Assembly: GCA_946406115.1 (NCBI GenBank)
Contig: OX291544.1
Coordinates: 35,047,521 to 35,111,520 of the forward strand
Source: Apoda limacodes
Lineage: Eukaryota; Arthropoda; Insecta; Lepidoptera; Limacodidae
DNA: 64,000 nt
Reading direction: 5' to 3'
Position numbers and translations under genes: made by a program. This document shows, one piece after another, positions 1-10,205 of this stretch. Position 1 is the first letter of the stretch. Every line of letters begins with the position of its first letter. The notes under the pieces were generated by a model. The model made no database searches. It was not told the origin of the DNA and was given only the letters and a program-made list of their open reading frames with translations.

Positions 1-613
1 TTTCCGTCCTTTTTTACTACCACATGTAAGGGACTTGCCCATTCCCCTTTGGATGGCCTACAAATTCCCTTTTCTTGCATTATTTGAAATTTCGTGTTTA
101 CTGCTTTATACCTTTCCGGTGGCAGTGGTCTGGCTTTCGCAGCTACCTGTAACCTAGTTTTTTGGTCTTATGAGCCGGCGATTTGCTAAGTCGACTAATA
201 AATTGTGATGTGTTATATGTAAAATCCGCGCCTATGATCGGTTGACTAACGTCAGCAATAACGAACGTCCAGCGAAACACGCGTCGTAAGTTTAAGTTTA
301 GTATTAAAGTTTTTGTACCGTATGTACGAATTTCGGTACCGTTCGCTACGTAAAGTTTTCCGTGTTCGTATGGCCTACTTTTTTTACTCGCCAATTTGTC
401 TGCTGGGATTACCGTGATATTGGCTCCGGTGTCGATCAAAAATTTCAGTCCCATGTCCCTATCCTGTATCATGAGGCGGCTGTTGCTTATCGTAGTACAG
501 TTGCCGGCCGTCGACTGCACCTGTCCTAGTTTTCCTGTTGCTCTTGCTTTGGTCCTGCTTTCCAGCTGCATGGCTTGAACGATTTCTTGCCGTATTTTCT
601 GTGATAGGAACAT
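1..613 (-). pseudogene. pol: Ty3/gypsy element G: protease and start of reverse transcriptase
   Basis: This is the pol gene of a Ty3/gypsy retrotransposon, running off the left edge. The minus-strand frame 613 to 143 holds a retropepsin-like aspartic protease with the active-site motif DTGAN and a flap-side IIGADF motif, the usual gypsy pattern. A second frame, 190 to 1, continues with the N-terminus of reverse transcriptase (CRPSKGEWASPLHVV). The two frames are offset by one base around an A-rich run near 155-170, so this copy is probably broken. No CCHC zinc knuckle separates gag from protease. The rest of pol lies outside the window. Confidence 0.8.
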
Positions 614-1127
614 ATGCCATCCTTGTATCTTGACGCTGATTTTCCTCTATTTCTTGGGCGAGAATTAGGTTGATATCCGCGTTGCTCACGATACCTTGCC
701 ACAGAATTATGATTCTTCACTTGTTTTGCTACCAGCAAGGTCTCTCATGCGTAGCAACAGTTGCGACGGCTTCTGGTCTCCTAGTTCTATGTCATTCATA
801 AGTTTTTGGATTTTTCTAGTTTCCGACTCCTCGTATATTGATATCAATCTATTTTTTTAGTGCTTCGTATTTCTTGTTTTCAGGTGGGCTGAATAGGATA
901 TTTGTTACCTGTTGTATAGCCTCTTTTCCTAGTTTAGCTATAACAAACTGGAACTGTTGTTCGTCGCTGATCTTTTGCGGAATCAGTGCTACTTCTGCTC
1001 TGATGAACCATATTCTGGGTTGGTCTGTCCAGAACTCTGGTATTCTTGCTGTCAAGGATATTGTTGCCAGGTCATCCTCGTTGCCGCTGCTTTTTGCTGC
1101 TAATCTCACTGGAGTTTGTACTGCCAT
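459..1127 (-). pseudogene. gag: Ty3/gypsy element G: gag
   Basis: Gag of element G, split over several frames. The start is a Met at 1127. The first 90 residues contain the motif IPEFWTDQPRIWF followed by PENKKYEALK, which I recognise from gag of insect gypsy elements. The frame then breaks near 850 and resumes in shifted frames down to 459 (ILAQEIEENQRQD). It would form the particle that packages the element's RNA. It lies between the primer-binding region and protease, as expected. Frame breaks indicate a dead copy. Confidence 0.75.
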
Positions 1128-1181
1128 CTATTTGTTTGACTCCTTGTTGGGATTGTACAGTTTGCTCCTTGCTCATTGTCG

Positions 1182-1278
1182 AGCTCGTGAAGGTTGTGCC
1201 TTGTTCCTTGTCGGGCTCGTGAAGGTTGCGCCTTGTTCCTTGTCGGGCTCGTGAAGGTTGCGCCTTGTTCCTTGTCGG
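1182..1278 (-). repeat. Three tandem 32-bp units between PBS and gag of element G
   Basis: Units start at about 1183, 1215 and 1247 with a period of exactly 32 bp (GCTCGTGAAGGTTGYGCC...). They sit in the leader of element G, just inside the primer-binding site. Because 32 is not a multiple of three, the array is not a protein repeat; the open frame across it is incidental. Confidence 0.85.
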
Positions 1279-1287
1279 GGTCACCAA
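1275..1287 (-). promoter_or_regulatory. Primer-binding site of element G
   Basis: Read on the minus strand, the bases next to the LTR are TTGGTGACCCCGA. TGG complements a tRNA 3' CCA and the site abuts the LTR, as expected for a minus-strand primer-binding site. I cannot name the tRNA with confidence. Confidence 0.6.
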
Positions 1288-1617
1288 TGTAACGACACTT
1301 GTCGTTATCTTCTTGTAGCAGGTTTGTACGAAATTATACTCAACTGTCCAGATACTATTTTTAATATATTTTGTATAAATAATTACAATAATATATTTAT
1401 CTTCGAACGTTAGAGGAGTATAGTTACGGAATACTGGAAACTTAATGTATTACTAAATAATAATTAAACTGTTGCTTAAATACACATATATTAAAACGTG
1501 TACTACTTATATTTGTGTATGTAGCAAATTACAATGCTGCAGTTATGCCTTGTGAATTTGCTTCTTATTATTTCTTTATTTAATATACGTGACAATTAAC
1601 ACTAACAAATACTTACA
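1288..1617 (-). mobile_element. 5' LTR of element G
   Basis: On the plus strand the segment begins TGTAACGACA directly after the primer-binding site and ends TACTTACA, giving TG...CA ends. The inner boundary at 1288 is firm. The outer boundary at 1617 is a choice based on terminal inverted bases only, because the partner LTR is outside the window. It is AT-rich with no reading frame. Confidence 0.55.
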
Positions 1618-1966
1618 CCCTCTTCGGTGAGCTTGGTATGACTACTGTCTTCCAAATCGGTAAGGGTCATCGTTAGTCTTTCATAAATTAGTGACAAGCA
1701 TTATAGAGATATAATTGAAGACATTTTCTGAACTAGCCCTTGTTTCTTTAGAAAGAATCTGCGGGTACCGTTAAACCCTGTTCACACGAAGCTATTGTGC
1801 GAACGTAGGCAAAAAAATCCTGCAGACGAATTGAGAACCGCCTTCATCTTTCGATGAGTTAAAATTAGGAATCCATACTAAATTCAGTATGTTCACTTAT
1901 TAGCTACCTACTGACACTAAAATCATATACAGCATATACTATGTGAGTGAGTGTTTGTTGTTGCAC
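1618..1966. other. AGL downstream intron sequence left of the small exon
   Basis: No gene is supported here. On the minus strand, 1690 to 1612 reads open (LTDLEDSSHTKLTEEG) and ends at a GTAAGT that is also the edge of the element G LTR. It does not match AGL. Near 1828-1860 there is a weak match to a common lepidopteran repeat phrase (GAATTGAGAACC). Confidence 0.4.
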
Positions 1967-2101
1967 CTGTCTGACGGCGAGCAGCCACCACCAAATTGCG
2001 TCTCGGCAGTTGTACCGCGCGCGTGCGCCGTCGTGCAGTAGGTTGGGCACCAGCCCGTGCCGAAGGCACGCGCCGAATCCCAGGATGTGCGCGCGCGCCA
2101 C
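1967..2101 (-). CDS. AGL: Glycogen debranching enzyme, internal exon (45 codons)
   Basis: Internal coding exon of the bifunctional glycogen debranching enzyme, which moves short glucan chains and then cleaves the alpha-1,6 branch in cytosolic glycogen breakdown. The 45 codons encode the highly conserved stretch with [10 protein letters not shown] and [11 protein letters not shown] of the C-terminal glucosidase (GH133) domain. The Asp of NCRDA is in the region I recall as carrying a catalytic acid. Upstream, the acceptor is preceded by a T/G-rich tract ending GTGGTGCAG; downstream the exon ends CAG before GTGCAA. Length 135 bp keeps phase 0 at both ends. It joins in frame to the exon ending at 58945. 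The next exon in order is left of the window or was not found. Confidence 0.93.
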
Positions 2102-2186
2102 CTGCACCACACAACAAACACACACACACGTTGATCACTTTTTATTTTTCATAACTATCGTGCCATTTTAGTGACAGCAGCGCTCG

Positions 2187-2326
2187 TATGTGTAGCGACC
2201 AGTAGTTACCTAGGCCAGGTCGTCCCTCCCCGTTCGCGTTAGGGGTACGACCAGTCGGGCTGCGGTGTTTTGTTACTTTTATGTGTAGCAGCCAGTGGTT
2301 ACCGAGGCTGAGTCGGCGCTCCCCGC
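2187..2326. repeat. Two-copy tandem repeat, period about 93 bp
   Basis: The phrase TATGTGTAGCRRCCAGTRGTTACC starts at 2187 and again at 2280, and both copies end in CTCCCCG. It lies in the AGL intron next to the small exon. No coding potential is evident. Confidence 0.7.
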
Positions 2327-2329
2327 CCA

Positions 2330-3095
2330 AGTAGCATTAGCGTGAATTATATTCAAAAACAAGATATATTACAGTCTAATACAGGAGTAGTAATTCAGTT
2401 TGAAATAAAGGCAAAGGGTTACAAAAATGTGGCACGAAAACACACGATTGATTAATGCAATGATATTAATGATATTGATAAATACAATCCATAGCCGCGA
2501 ATGATCGGCAGTAGGCACAATATAAATTCATCATTTTCCGACTGTATTAGGAAACCTTGGAATATACGCGAAAAATTCACGTACACGGATTATAGAGGTG
2601 AAAGTGGTTCGAACATTTTTGAGTGGAGACTGGCATACCTACAGTCCGCCATTTTTTTAAAATCTTGATTTCAGCGGCCGGTATTGAAACTAGTGATGAA
2701 TATATAATATAGTAAATCGATAGAGTCAATTATAACAAACAAAATAGTTATGAATTATCTAAGTTGACATACGAATCGACACGACGAGCGCCCGAGTACT
2801 GGCCCGACGACGCAGAAGCAGCGCCGGGCGCGAGTCTCTGTCGCATTCGATGACCAGTAGTTATCGCGAGCACACTAATGACCACACATACATGAAGCTA
2901 GGAACACTTCAGATCAACAAAATGTTCAGTGTCTTAGGAACAAAGTGTCAGTGATTGAGAGTCTACGACAATCTTGTATTGCTTTCGACTTACTCGTAGT
3001 GTTATTAACGGAGTATTGGCTAAATGCTGACGAGATGCGTGTGACAAGCGATATGAACTATAAATTGGTTTAGTTTTTTAGAAGATCTACCCTAG
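2330..3095. other. Intron sequence without recognised features
   Basis: AT-rich with one GC-rich patch near 2780-2840. I see no reading frame, repeat pair or element end here. Confidence 0.6.
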
Positions 3096-3099
3096 GATC

Positions 3100-3450
3100 A
3101 TATGTCGACATAGGGGTATCTAAGGGATCTATACTAGGTCCATTTTTGTTTTAAGTGTATGTCAATGCTTTACCACATATGATTGAAAACGAAGATAAAA
3201 TCTTTAAAACAAAAACACACTGCCAAAGTTTAGATAACATCCAAGCAGTTCTAAATAAAGTGTCAAATTGGTTTACAAGTAATAACCTCCTACTAAATAC
3301 CAATAAGACAAAGTACTGTAAAGCTTACAGATGCAAACGTAGTTTTTGAAAACAAAAGCACAGATATTGTTAGTTATACAGTTTTCTTAGGGGTTACTAT
3401 GGACAATAAACTTCAGTGGGGTTGCCATATTTTTATTATAATTCTAAGTT
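3100..3450 (+). pseudogene. LINE reverse transcriptase fragment (Jockey/CR1 type)
   Basis: Broken plus-strand frames give [10 protein letters not shown], the usual reverse transcriptase motif before the catalytic DD, then VSNWFTSNNLLLNTNKTK, and in a shifted frame a match to the conserved thumb motif (LGVTMDNKLQWG). Stops and frame changes make it a relic. The catalytic YADD region is lost. It is immediately followed by a different LINE. Confidence 0.75.
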
Positions 3451-3519
3451 TGCCCGAAAATAAATTTAAAACTTACATCAAACGGACAATTTGCAAAAAG
3501 GGTTATTATACTATAGAGA

Positions 3520-4237
3520 ATTATTTAATGATAAGAATGCCTGGGCTAACTGGGCCTTTGGCCAAGTAAGAAAAACAACGAAAACGATAATAGAAACGTT
3601 AGTATCCGACCAAGTATGCACATTACTTGGCGAAGTTATACTTATAACTTATTTACTTGGTCATTACCATTGATTTCAGAAGTTATTCTGATAGAATAAC
3701 TACTCTAGAAGTAAACATTTCGAATAAATGGCCTCTATCGATAGTTCAAGTCTACGCACCTACAGCAAAATGTAACCAAAATGACCTAGATAATTTTTAT
3801 AAAACTCTGGAAACCGCTATTGAAGCTCTATATACCGACAAGATAAAAATTATAGTTGAGTTTAATGCTCAAATTGAGAAAGCACAGTAAAGTGAAGAGA
3901 TGGTGTTCGGCAGACATCCCGAAGGGAATCGATCAAAGCATGGTCAGATACTAGTTTGCTTTAGTAAAACGTTTATAACGTATTAATAGTATATTTAAAA
4001 CCAATAAGAACAATAAAAGAACTTGGCAATCACCAAATGCACTTCAACAAGATAGGCTATATGCTTTCAAACTGTGTTTGCGATATACATAATTTCAATA
4101 TAATTAAATATTTCAACTTTAATACAAACCACAGAATAATAAGAATCAAAGTGTATCTCGGTGAATCGAAGAAAATAACATTTATCAAACCAAACAACAC
4201 CTGTGCAAGGAACCTACCAAAATACACTAAAGAGAAC
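3520..4237 (+). pseudogene. RTE-type LINE (piece 1): apurinic-like endonuclease
   Basis: Piece 1 of one RTE-type LINE that was later broken up by insertions. Shifted plus frames read SDRITTLEVN, SIVQVYAPT and a decayed match to the endonuclease GDFNAQIG motif, then a C-terminal part near 4030-4230 (SNCVCDIHNFNIIK). It stops abruptly at 4237, at the target duplication of gypsy copy A, and resumes at 12091. The enzyme would nick target DNA. Frameshifts and stops make it non-functional. Confidence 0.75.
4234..4237. repeat. Target duplication GAAC of copy A, left
   Basis: GAAC here is repeated at 12087-12090 just outside the other LTR. Confidence 0.85.
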
Positions 4238-4492
4238 TGTTAGAGCAAGACTCCGAATTCGAGTTTTAAAAAATAAAATTCGAAACACAAAATTAAATAG
4301 TTTAATATGAAAATAGGATAACTTAGAAATAGCACAAAACAGAGTTTTATAGAAAAATGGTAAGGGCAGCTGATGCGGTCGGAAGGTGGAAGGAGACTGA
4401 GGTTCGAGCTGGACTCTATTGCTAAACTGAACTGTATGTAGCTGAGCCAGCAAGGCTGTCAGCACTTCTACTTACTAGCTAGGGGTGTAACA
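4238..4492 (-). mobile_element. 3' LTR of copy A
   Basis: 255 bp, beginning TGTTAGAG and ending GGGGTGTAACA on the plus strand. It pairs with 11832-12086; I count about six substitutions between them. Confidence 0.92.
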
Positions 4493-4503
4493 GCCCCCGC
4501 GGA
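4493..4503 (-). promoter_or_regulatory. Polypurine tract of copy A
   Basis: Read on the minus strand, a G-rich run (CCGCGGGGGC) touches the LTR. Its position between env and the 3' LTR fits the plus-strand priming site. Copy B has the counterpart CACGGGGGGC. Confidence 0.6.
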
Positions 4504-4508
4504 AGACT

Positions 4509-4533
4509 AAACTTCGGGTTTTAGCCGAAGTTT
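4509..4533. other. Hairpin next to the polypurine tract (copy A)
   Basis: Perfect 9-bp stem AAACTTCGG / CCGAAGTTT with a 7-nt loop. The same stem occurs at 47814-47838 in copy B and, with a different loop, at 19521-19547 in the more distant copy C. Confidence 0.8.
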
Positions 4534-4602
4534 ACGTGAATTCAGATTATTTCTCTTAGACGCGGTGTGGACATCGAATTCAATTCAGAATCATTTGTTT
4601 CT

Positions 4603-6010
4603 TTAGTGCGATTTTTTAAAAGAGTAACAACGTTGGCTGCCACTAGACTTATAATAAGAATATGCCTTATAAATTATGAGAAGTATACTAAAAACTACAA
4701 TTAGAAAGGTAAGTACAGAATGATGTGTCCCATACTTCAGTATATACGGTTCTTTATTTATGATTTTATCAGCGGTTTGGATAAGCGAGTTTTGAATGTT
4801 AAAATTCGAGGTTAAATCTTCTAGGTCTATGTTTTTTAATGAAATAGGGGTCACACCATCAATAAGTTTATTTATTTTTTCTAAATTACAACAGGATTCG
4901 TTTATTAAACTAAAATCAGGATTTGGTAAAGTGGCGTTTACAATATATAACGGTTTCGACTTCGGAACTAATTTAGTACTCTTACTATAAGCTACGCAAG
5001 ATTTTGGCAAGGTTAGTATACCTGTGCCCGCAATGTTTATAACTGTCATCTCTGCATTTTGACAGTCTATTGACAGTTTACAAGGTTGCGATTGCACGAA
5101 TATCCACTTGTTGTCTTTTAAGGGCTTCCATAAATCTACTTCGCCATATATCACTTTAGTGTCACACTGCACGGGTAATTTGTTTAACACTTGTGTCATT
5201 AATTCACTTTCGCAACTATGACTAGCGCTTGCGGAGAAAACGTCACTAACTTCGCAAATGAGATAGTCCCTGTCTACCTTTTCACATTGTTCCAGATTTT
5301 TCATCTTACAGTACTGTGATTTGTCTTTTGTCATTGCAATATAAGGATCCGTGGGCAAAACTACGCTAAAAGTATCTAGTTTAACTACGTCATGTGGTAT
5401 AGGTAAAGGTAAGTTATGATACAAGGTATATTCTAGAGGATTAACAAGAGGTATTTCCAGTACAAATGTAATTCTATCATTAAGGTAATAACATTTTAAC
5501 TTAGAGATATTGATTATGTGTAATATATGTATAAGGCTTAAATCTAAATTCAAAGGCAATTCAAGGCCATTTGGCAGATGCCGATGGTTATCAGCGAGTT
5601 CTTGGTAGAGTTGGGTTGGAGTAATAACTGAGGGATGAAGAATATTCTGTTTCGCAAAGGATATCGCGTTAATTATGTCTTCTAACTGAAAAGAGATAGC
5701 TAAGAGTGATGCTTCTATACTATTGAAAATGGAATAGAATCGCGATTTAAAGACCAATTCATTGGTTACTAGAGATAGATTTTTGACATTACCGGAGAGC
5801 TCGTTGATAGTCATGGTTAAACTAGCTTCATTAATTTTTATTGCTGATATAGTATTATTGAAATCAGTTAAGGTTGATGTGGTGACTAGTATATTTTCTT
5901 TTATTAGTGAAGCTAGTTTTCTTTCGTCACTTTGGACAGCTTGTATGGCTTCATCATATTTGACAGCATCATCTTCATCTAATGTTCCAAATATGTGCTT
6001 AAAGACTATA
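4603..6010 (-). pseudogene. env: Copy A env, N-terminally truncated
   Basis: Envelope gene of the errantivirus type, related to the baculovirus F / gypsy Env family. The open frame runs from 6087 to 4603 (494 aa). Its first ~26 codons are integrase-region sequence joined by deletion, and true env starts near 6010 in the motif FGTLDEDD, just downstream of where the fusion segment should be. The receptor-side subunit, the cleavage site, the signal peptide and the splice acceptor are all missing. Cysteines in the ectodomain and a C-terminal membrane segment (about residues 455-475) remain, with a basic tail. There is no internal stop. Only a few residues differ from copy B. Confidence 0.85.
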
Positions 6011-7273
6011 TTCGGGATATGTGGCATCTGGTGCGGAGTCAAAGATTGAATCTGGGATGTAGGGTTTGTGGCCGAATAGTAATTCATGAGGTGAAAAGTT
6101 TGTAGTGGAATGGATATTTGTATTATAGGCTAGTATCGCTGTGTAGACGTATCTTGGCCAGTTATCTTGGTTTAGATTTACAAAAGATTTAAGATATTCT
6201 TTAAGAGTTAAATGGCTCCGCCCAAGAGCTCCCTGGGTTTGAGGGTGATAAGGAGAGGACCATAATTGTTTTATTTTGAGGAAGGAACAGTTTGGGGGTT
6301 TCTGATTCTGGAAGGGGCCCTACGATATCTAGAGATACGCGTTGGAAAGGGGATGTGGACGTTGTGGTGATCTGCATGGGTGCTCTTTTGAGGCGTCTAT
6401 ATGCTTTGTTTTCTTGACACGAGGTACATTTCTTTACGTGATTTTCGATATCTGTGCGCATTCCTTTCCAATAATACTTTTCTTGGATTCTCTTTAGCAT
6501 GCGAGAGGACCCAAGATGTCCCGCGACGGGTATGTCGTGATTTTCGGATAGGATTCGTTTTATTTCAGTTGGAGTGGGATAAATGATGCTGTTATGGTAT
6601 ATTTTTACTTTGATGTCAGTATTATGAAAAAGGTAAGTTAGGATGTTGTGAATTTTAATAAAGGAATGTTTTTCAAAGGGATTTTTAAAGTCGGAAATAG
6701 CAATCTCAAGGACATTTTCGTTTTGGACTAGTTGGTTTCTGATTGACTTGTGGTTTCAAATATTTCTTTATGTGACGATTCTTCAAAATGATGTACCTTT
6801 GTAAAGAGAAGATACCAGGTTCTGTTGTTAGCTTGGATTTCTTTGAATGAATATAATTCCTTTTCACAGTTTAGAATCTCTTCTGAGGAATCAACGCTCT
6901 GTAACAAGTTTTGGATGTACGGGTTTGTCTCGTCCATATCTATGGAGGTTGGGATTAGGATAGTCTTACAAGTGTTTTTAGTTAAGTCTTCGTTATATTC
7001 TCTCAGGTCAGTATTAAAGTTCTTGTCTTTGTTAGTCATGTCCTTTAGGAAGATAGTGTAGTCATCGTTGTTTAGTATTTGCTCCAGGTTTTGTGGTGGT
7101 TCGGGATCGGAGCGGGGTGTGTTGACGTCTGCTGGTAAGTTTAGTAGGTATTGTGGGTCGAATTGTTCTTGAGGTGGTGTAAGGTCATTCGGAGAGTTCA
7201 GTACACTGGGTAAGGTAGCTTGTGGTTCCAGATTTTGTCCGGAGGTGGAACGACGCCTTCCACCTCCGGACAA
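6011..7273 (-). pseudogene. pol: Copy A pol linker and integrase remnants
   Basis: Frame 7273-6728 (181 aa) is the linker and the start of integrase. Frame 6500-6201 carries the zinc-binding HHCC domain (MLKRIQEKYYWKGM, then CTSCQ) and the first catalytic Asp in SLDIVGPLP. After LFLPQ about 65 residues that should hold the second catalytic Asp are absent, and the sequence resumes out of frame at a SPYHPQTQG-like motif with Gly where the catalytic Glu belongs. Copy B has the identical lesion. The integrase is judged inactive. Confidence 0.85.
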
Positions 7274-7280
7274 AATCTGG
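7228..7280. other. Perfect 23-bp hairpin created by a template switch
   Basis: Arms 7228-7250 and 7258-7280 are perfect reverse complements around the 7-nt loop CGACGCC. The matching place in copy B (about 40494-40523) has only one arm, with the loop in the opposite orientation. The change adds 21 nt and keeps frame. Confidence 0.85.
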
Positions 7281-7483
7281 ATAACAGGTAAGTCTGTAGT
7301 AGATAATGGATCTTCTAGTGGCGAAGGTAAGCTGAGTGGACTGAAGTCAATGTGGAGGTCGTTGTCGTTTAGGTCGAGATCGACTAAATCTAGAGACTCG
7401 TCTCCTGGCTCGCGATCATTATTTGGGTAGATAGGGTTTACAGGAAATGGAGAGAGTGCATCAGCAGCGGCGTTTAATTTTCC

Positions 7484-8728
7484 TTAAAGGTAAGTTATTT
7501 CATAGTCGAACTCTTCGAGTTTAAGTCTCCATCTTTGCATTTTACTACTAGGGTCTTTGTGGTTAAACAGCCAGCTGAGAGGTCTATGATCAGTGATAAT
7601 TTGAAACTTTCGGCCAAAGAGATATGGGCGGAATGTTTTACAGCCGAATAGAATGGCTAGTAGGCTAGTTGCAGTAGTTGAGTACGAGCATTCGCTTTTA
7701 TTGAGAGATGCATATGCTATTGGTTTGTCTTTACCAACAGGCCCTTGAGACAAAACGGCGCCTAACGCGTAGTTAGAAGCGTCACAAGTGATGAGTTTTG
7801 TAAAATCTGGGTAGGTTAAGAGAGGAGCAGAGGTGAGTGTTTGTTTGAGTCGGTCAAACGCAAGTTGTTGCTGGTTCTCCCAGTTAAATGTCGTGTCTTT
7901 CTTCAGTAAGTTAGTCAAGGGTTTCGCGATTTTAGAGAATTCAGGAATGAAACGGCGATAGTACGAGACAAGTCCTAGGAATGATTTTACGTCTTTTGGA
8001 GACCTTGGAATGGGAAAATGGGTGACCGCCTTGACTTTATCGGGATTTGGTTTTACACCTTGTTCGGTGATTAAGTGTCCTAGGTATGCGACTTCTCGTC
8101 TAAAAAACTCGCACTTGTCCGGTTGAAGCTTGAGATTGAAATCTCTGAGCCTTTGGAAGATGGTGGTCAAATTGGTGATGTGAGAGATAAGATCGTAACT
8201 GTAACAGACGATATCATCTAAGTAAACGTAGCAACGGGCACCCTGGAGACCTGAAAGTGCTGTGTTTATCAATCTCTGAAAGGTGAGAGGCGCGTTCTTT
8301 AATTCGAAGGGCATACGGTTAAATTGGAAGTGTCCCTCCGGTACATTGAAAGCAGTTTTTGAAGCATCCGTTTCATTTACTAAAATTTGGTGAAATTCAG
8401 AGGAGAGATCCAGAAAGGAGAAGTATTTACTGTTACCGAGTTGGTCAAGGATTTCTGCTATTTGAGGAATAGGATAGGTGTCTCCGATGGTCACGTCACT
8501 TAGCTTCCGGTAGTCTATTACTACTCTCCATTTTTGAACCCCAGAAGCGTCGATCTTTTTCGGAACTACCCAGATAGGGGAGGACCAGGGAGAATTAGAA
8601 GGTGTTATAATGTTCTGGTCGAGCATTTGTTTTATTTGTTTCTTTATTTCAGTCTTATGGATTTCAGGGAATCTGTAAGATTTTGTATGGATCGGGACGT
8701 CGGATGTCGTTTTGATGTCGTGCTTCAT
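7484..8728 (-). pseudogene. pol: Copy A reverse transcriptase and RNase H
   Basis: 414-aa open frame. Reverse transcriptase motifs are in order: VVIDYRKLSD, FLDLSSEFHQI, MPFELKNAPLTFQ and the catalytic YVYLDDIV. The tether has FLGLVSYYRRFIPEF. RNase H follows with TCDASNYALGAVLSQ and TDHRPL, but the conserved catalytic Glu segment (TTEKELLA in copy C) reads TTATSLLA. A stop near 7484 separates the last RNase H motif (NAAADALS). Judged defective for RNase H. Confidence 0.88.
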
Positions 8729-9314
8729 AGCAGTGGTATAAGAGAGTTTTTCGCTAGGGAGATGAAATATATCGGAATAGTCGGAGCATACTTGGAAAAG
8801 AGCATCGATTTCCTCTGAGTTTAAATGTGATACGCGTAGTTGTTCAAGGCCCGTTGAGTCCGTTGAACCGAATTTTGCCTTTCGTCTAGGTTTTTGTTTT
8901 CATGTTCATTTGGAATGTTGCTAAATGCGTCTGGGTTGAAAGCGGAGAGTACGAGATTTAGATTTGATTTTAGAGTCACAGGGATTTCGGAGAGGTTCAC
9001 AATCGATATGTTTATTAGTTTGTTTCTTTTGACACGAGCTATACAGTTAGCTATAAGCACGGTTTCGGACGGGTTTGAAACGGAACACTCTATAATGGTT
9101 TCAGTTCTAGCAGGAATTATATAGGTAGGTTCGCAAAAATGGAGTTTCAGTTCTGTCTTGCCTATTCGTAAGGTGTCGGTGTTGTAGTCGATGTTGCATC
9201 CGAATTTGTTCAGTAGGTCTGTGCCTATTATGCCATCATATGGTAGGTTTATGTCAGAGATTACATGGAACTTGTGTGAGATGTGTTAGGTAGAGTGGTC
9301 AAATATGTGGAGTT
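8729..9314 (-). pseudogene. pol: Copy A protease to reverse transcriptase linker
   Basis: Continuation of pol between protease and reverse transcriptase, broken by a stop near 9287 and a frame change near 8820. The middle frame 9060-8821 (MLIANCIARVKRNK...) matches 38758-38950 of copy B. No separate function. Confidence 0.75.
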
Positions 9315-10205
9315 TTAAGAGAAAATGGCCAACGGTTTTGGTCGATTCTTCTGTCGGATCAATACCCTTGAGGTTATATTATATATTGGCTTCTTGTTGA
9401 GCGTAGGCTGCCTTTGTATACATGACTCCTTTAGTAGACTGACGGAGGAACCTGAATCAACTAGAAATGAGAGAGGTACAGAAGATACAGAGCAATGGAG
9501 TAACACGTGTGGGAGTAACATTTTGGAAGGGTCGCAGTTTATTTCGTAGACCTCTAAATCAGGGATTGTTTCAGATGCGCTTGAAGAATTGGTAGGTGCT
9601 TCCAAATTTGTAGCTACCGTGGCTCGTTTTCCTATAGCGGTTGCTTCAGCGTAACTTGATTTGATATGGGGTGTAGTCGTTTCTATAAGTTCGGTAGTTT
9701 GAGAAATGGCATCTGAAGCAGTACGGATTTTTGGAGTGGTAGTAAATGTAGCGTTTATTATTCCGCTAAATATAGTAGAGCATGGGTGTTTGTTATTTGA
9801 TTCTGGATTAGAGATGGGTTTCAGGTTTGGATTTGGTACAACGGTGTTTGATTTCGTTCTTTGGTTAATGTAGGATCGAGGAACAGATACAGAGGATATA
9901 GAAATATTAGGGTTCGGCGAGCATCCTTGTTGCGGAGCTATTTTGTTATTTACAGAAGTGGAAAAGTGGCTCTGTGGATAACCATGTAGTGGTCTGTTTA
10001 GAGCTTTTAAAATGGATACAGTGGATTTAGAAATGTTCGGGTTTAGAGGGCTTGTTTGAGACAGAGTTGTTTTAAAGGAGACGGGGACCCATAACCTGTC
10101 ATCCCTTTGAGTCGTTTGCGGGTATCGCACGAGACAATTATTCGTTTTTTGGGATTTCGTGATCCGGTTCGTCGCGGGATTGGTAATCGGGATATGGATT
10201 TTCAA
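9315..10205 (-). pseudogene. pol: Copy A Pro/Ser-rich spacer and aspartic protease
   Basis: 296-aa frame. The first ~200 residues are Ser/Thr/Pro/Asn-rich low-complexity spacer. The protease active site LVDSGSSVSLL follows near residue 250. The frame is truncated by a shift near 9380 before the flap and IIGTDLL region, which appears in another frame around 9240. It would process Gag-Pol. Confidence 0.8.

Noticed and set aside
1904..2171. Several overlapping open frames on both strands around 1904-2171.
   Set aside because: Only the frame of the AGL exon (1967-2101) has a conserved protein; the others are shadows of GC-rich exon sequence and the intron CA/GT run.
4214..4465. 83-97 aa minus-strand proteins (also 11766-12059, 30264-30554).
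   Set aside because: They translate the LTR of the A/B family.
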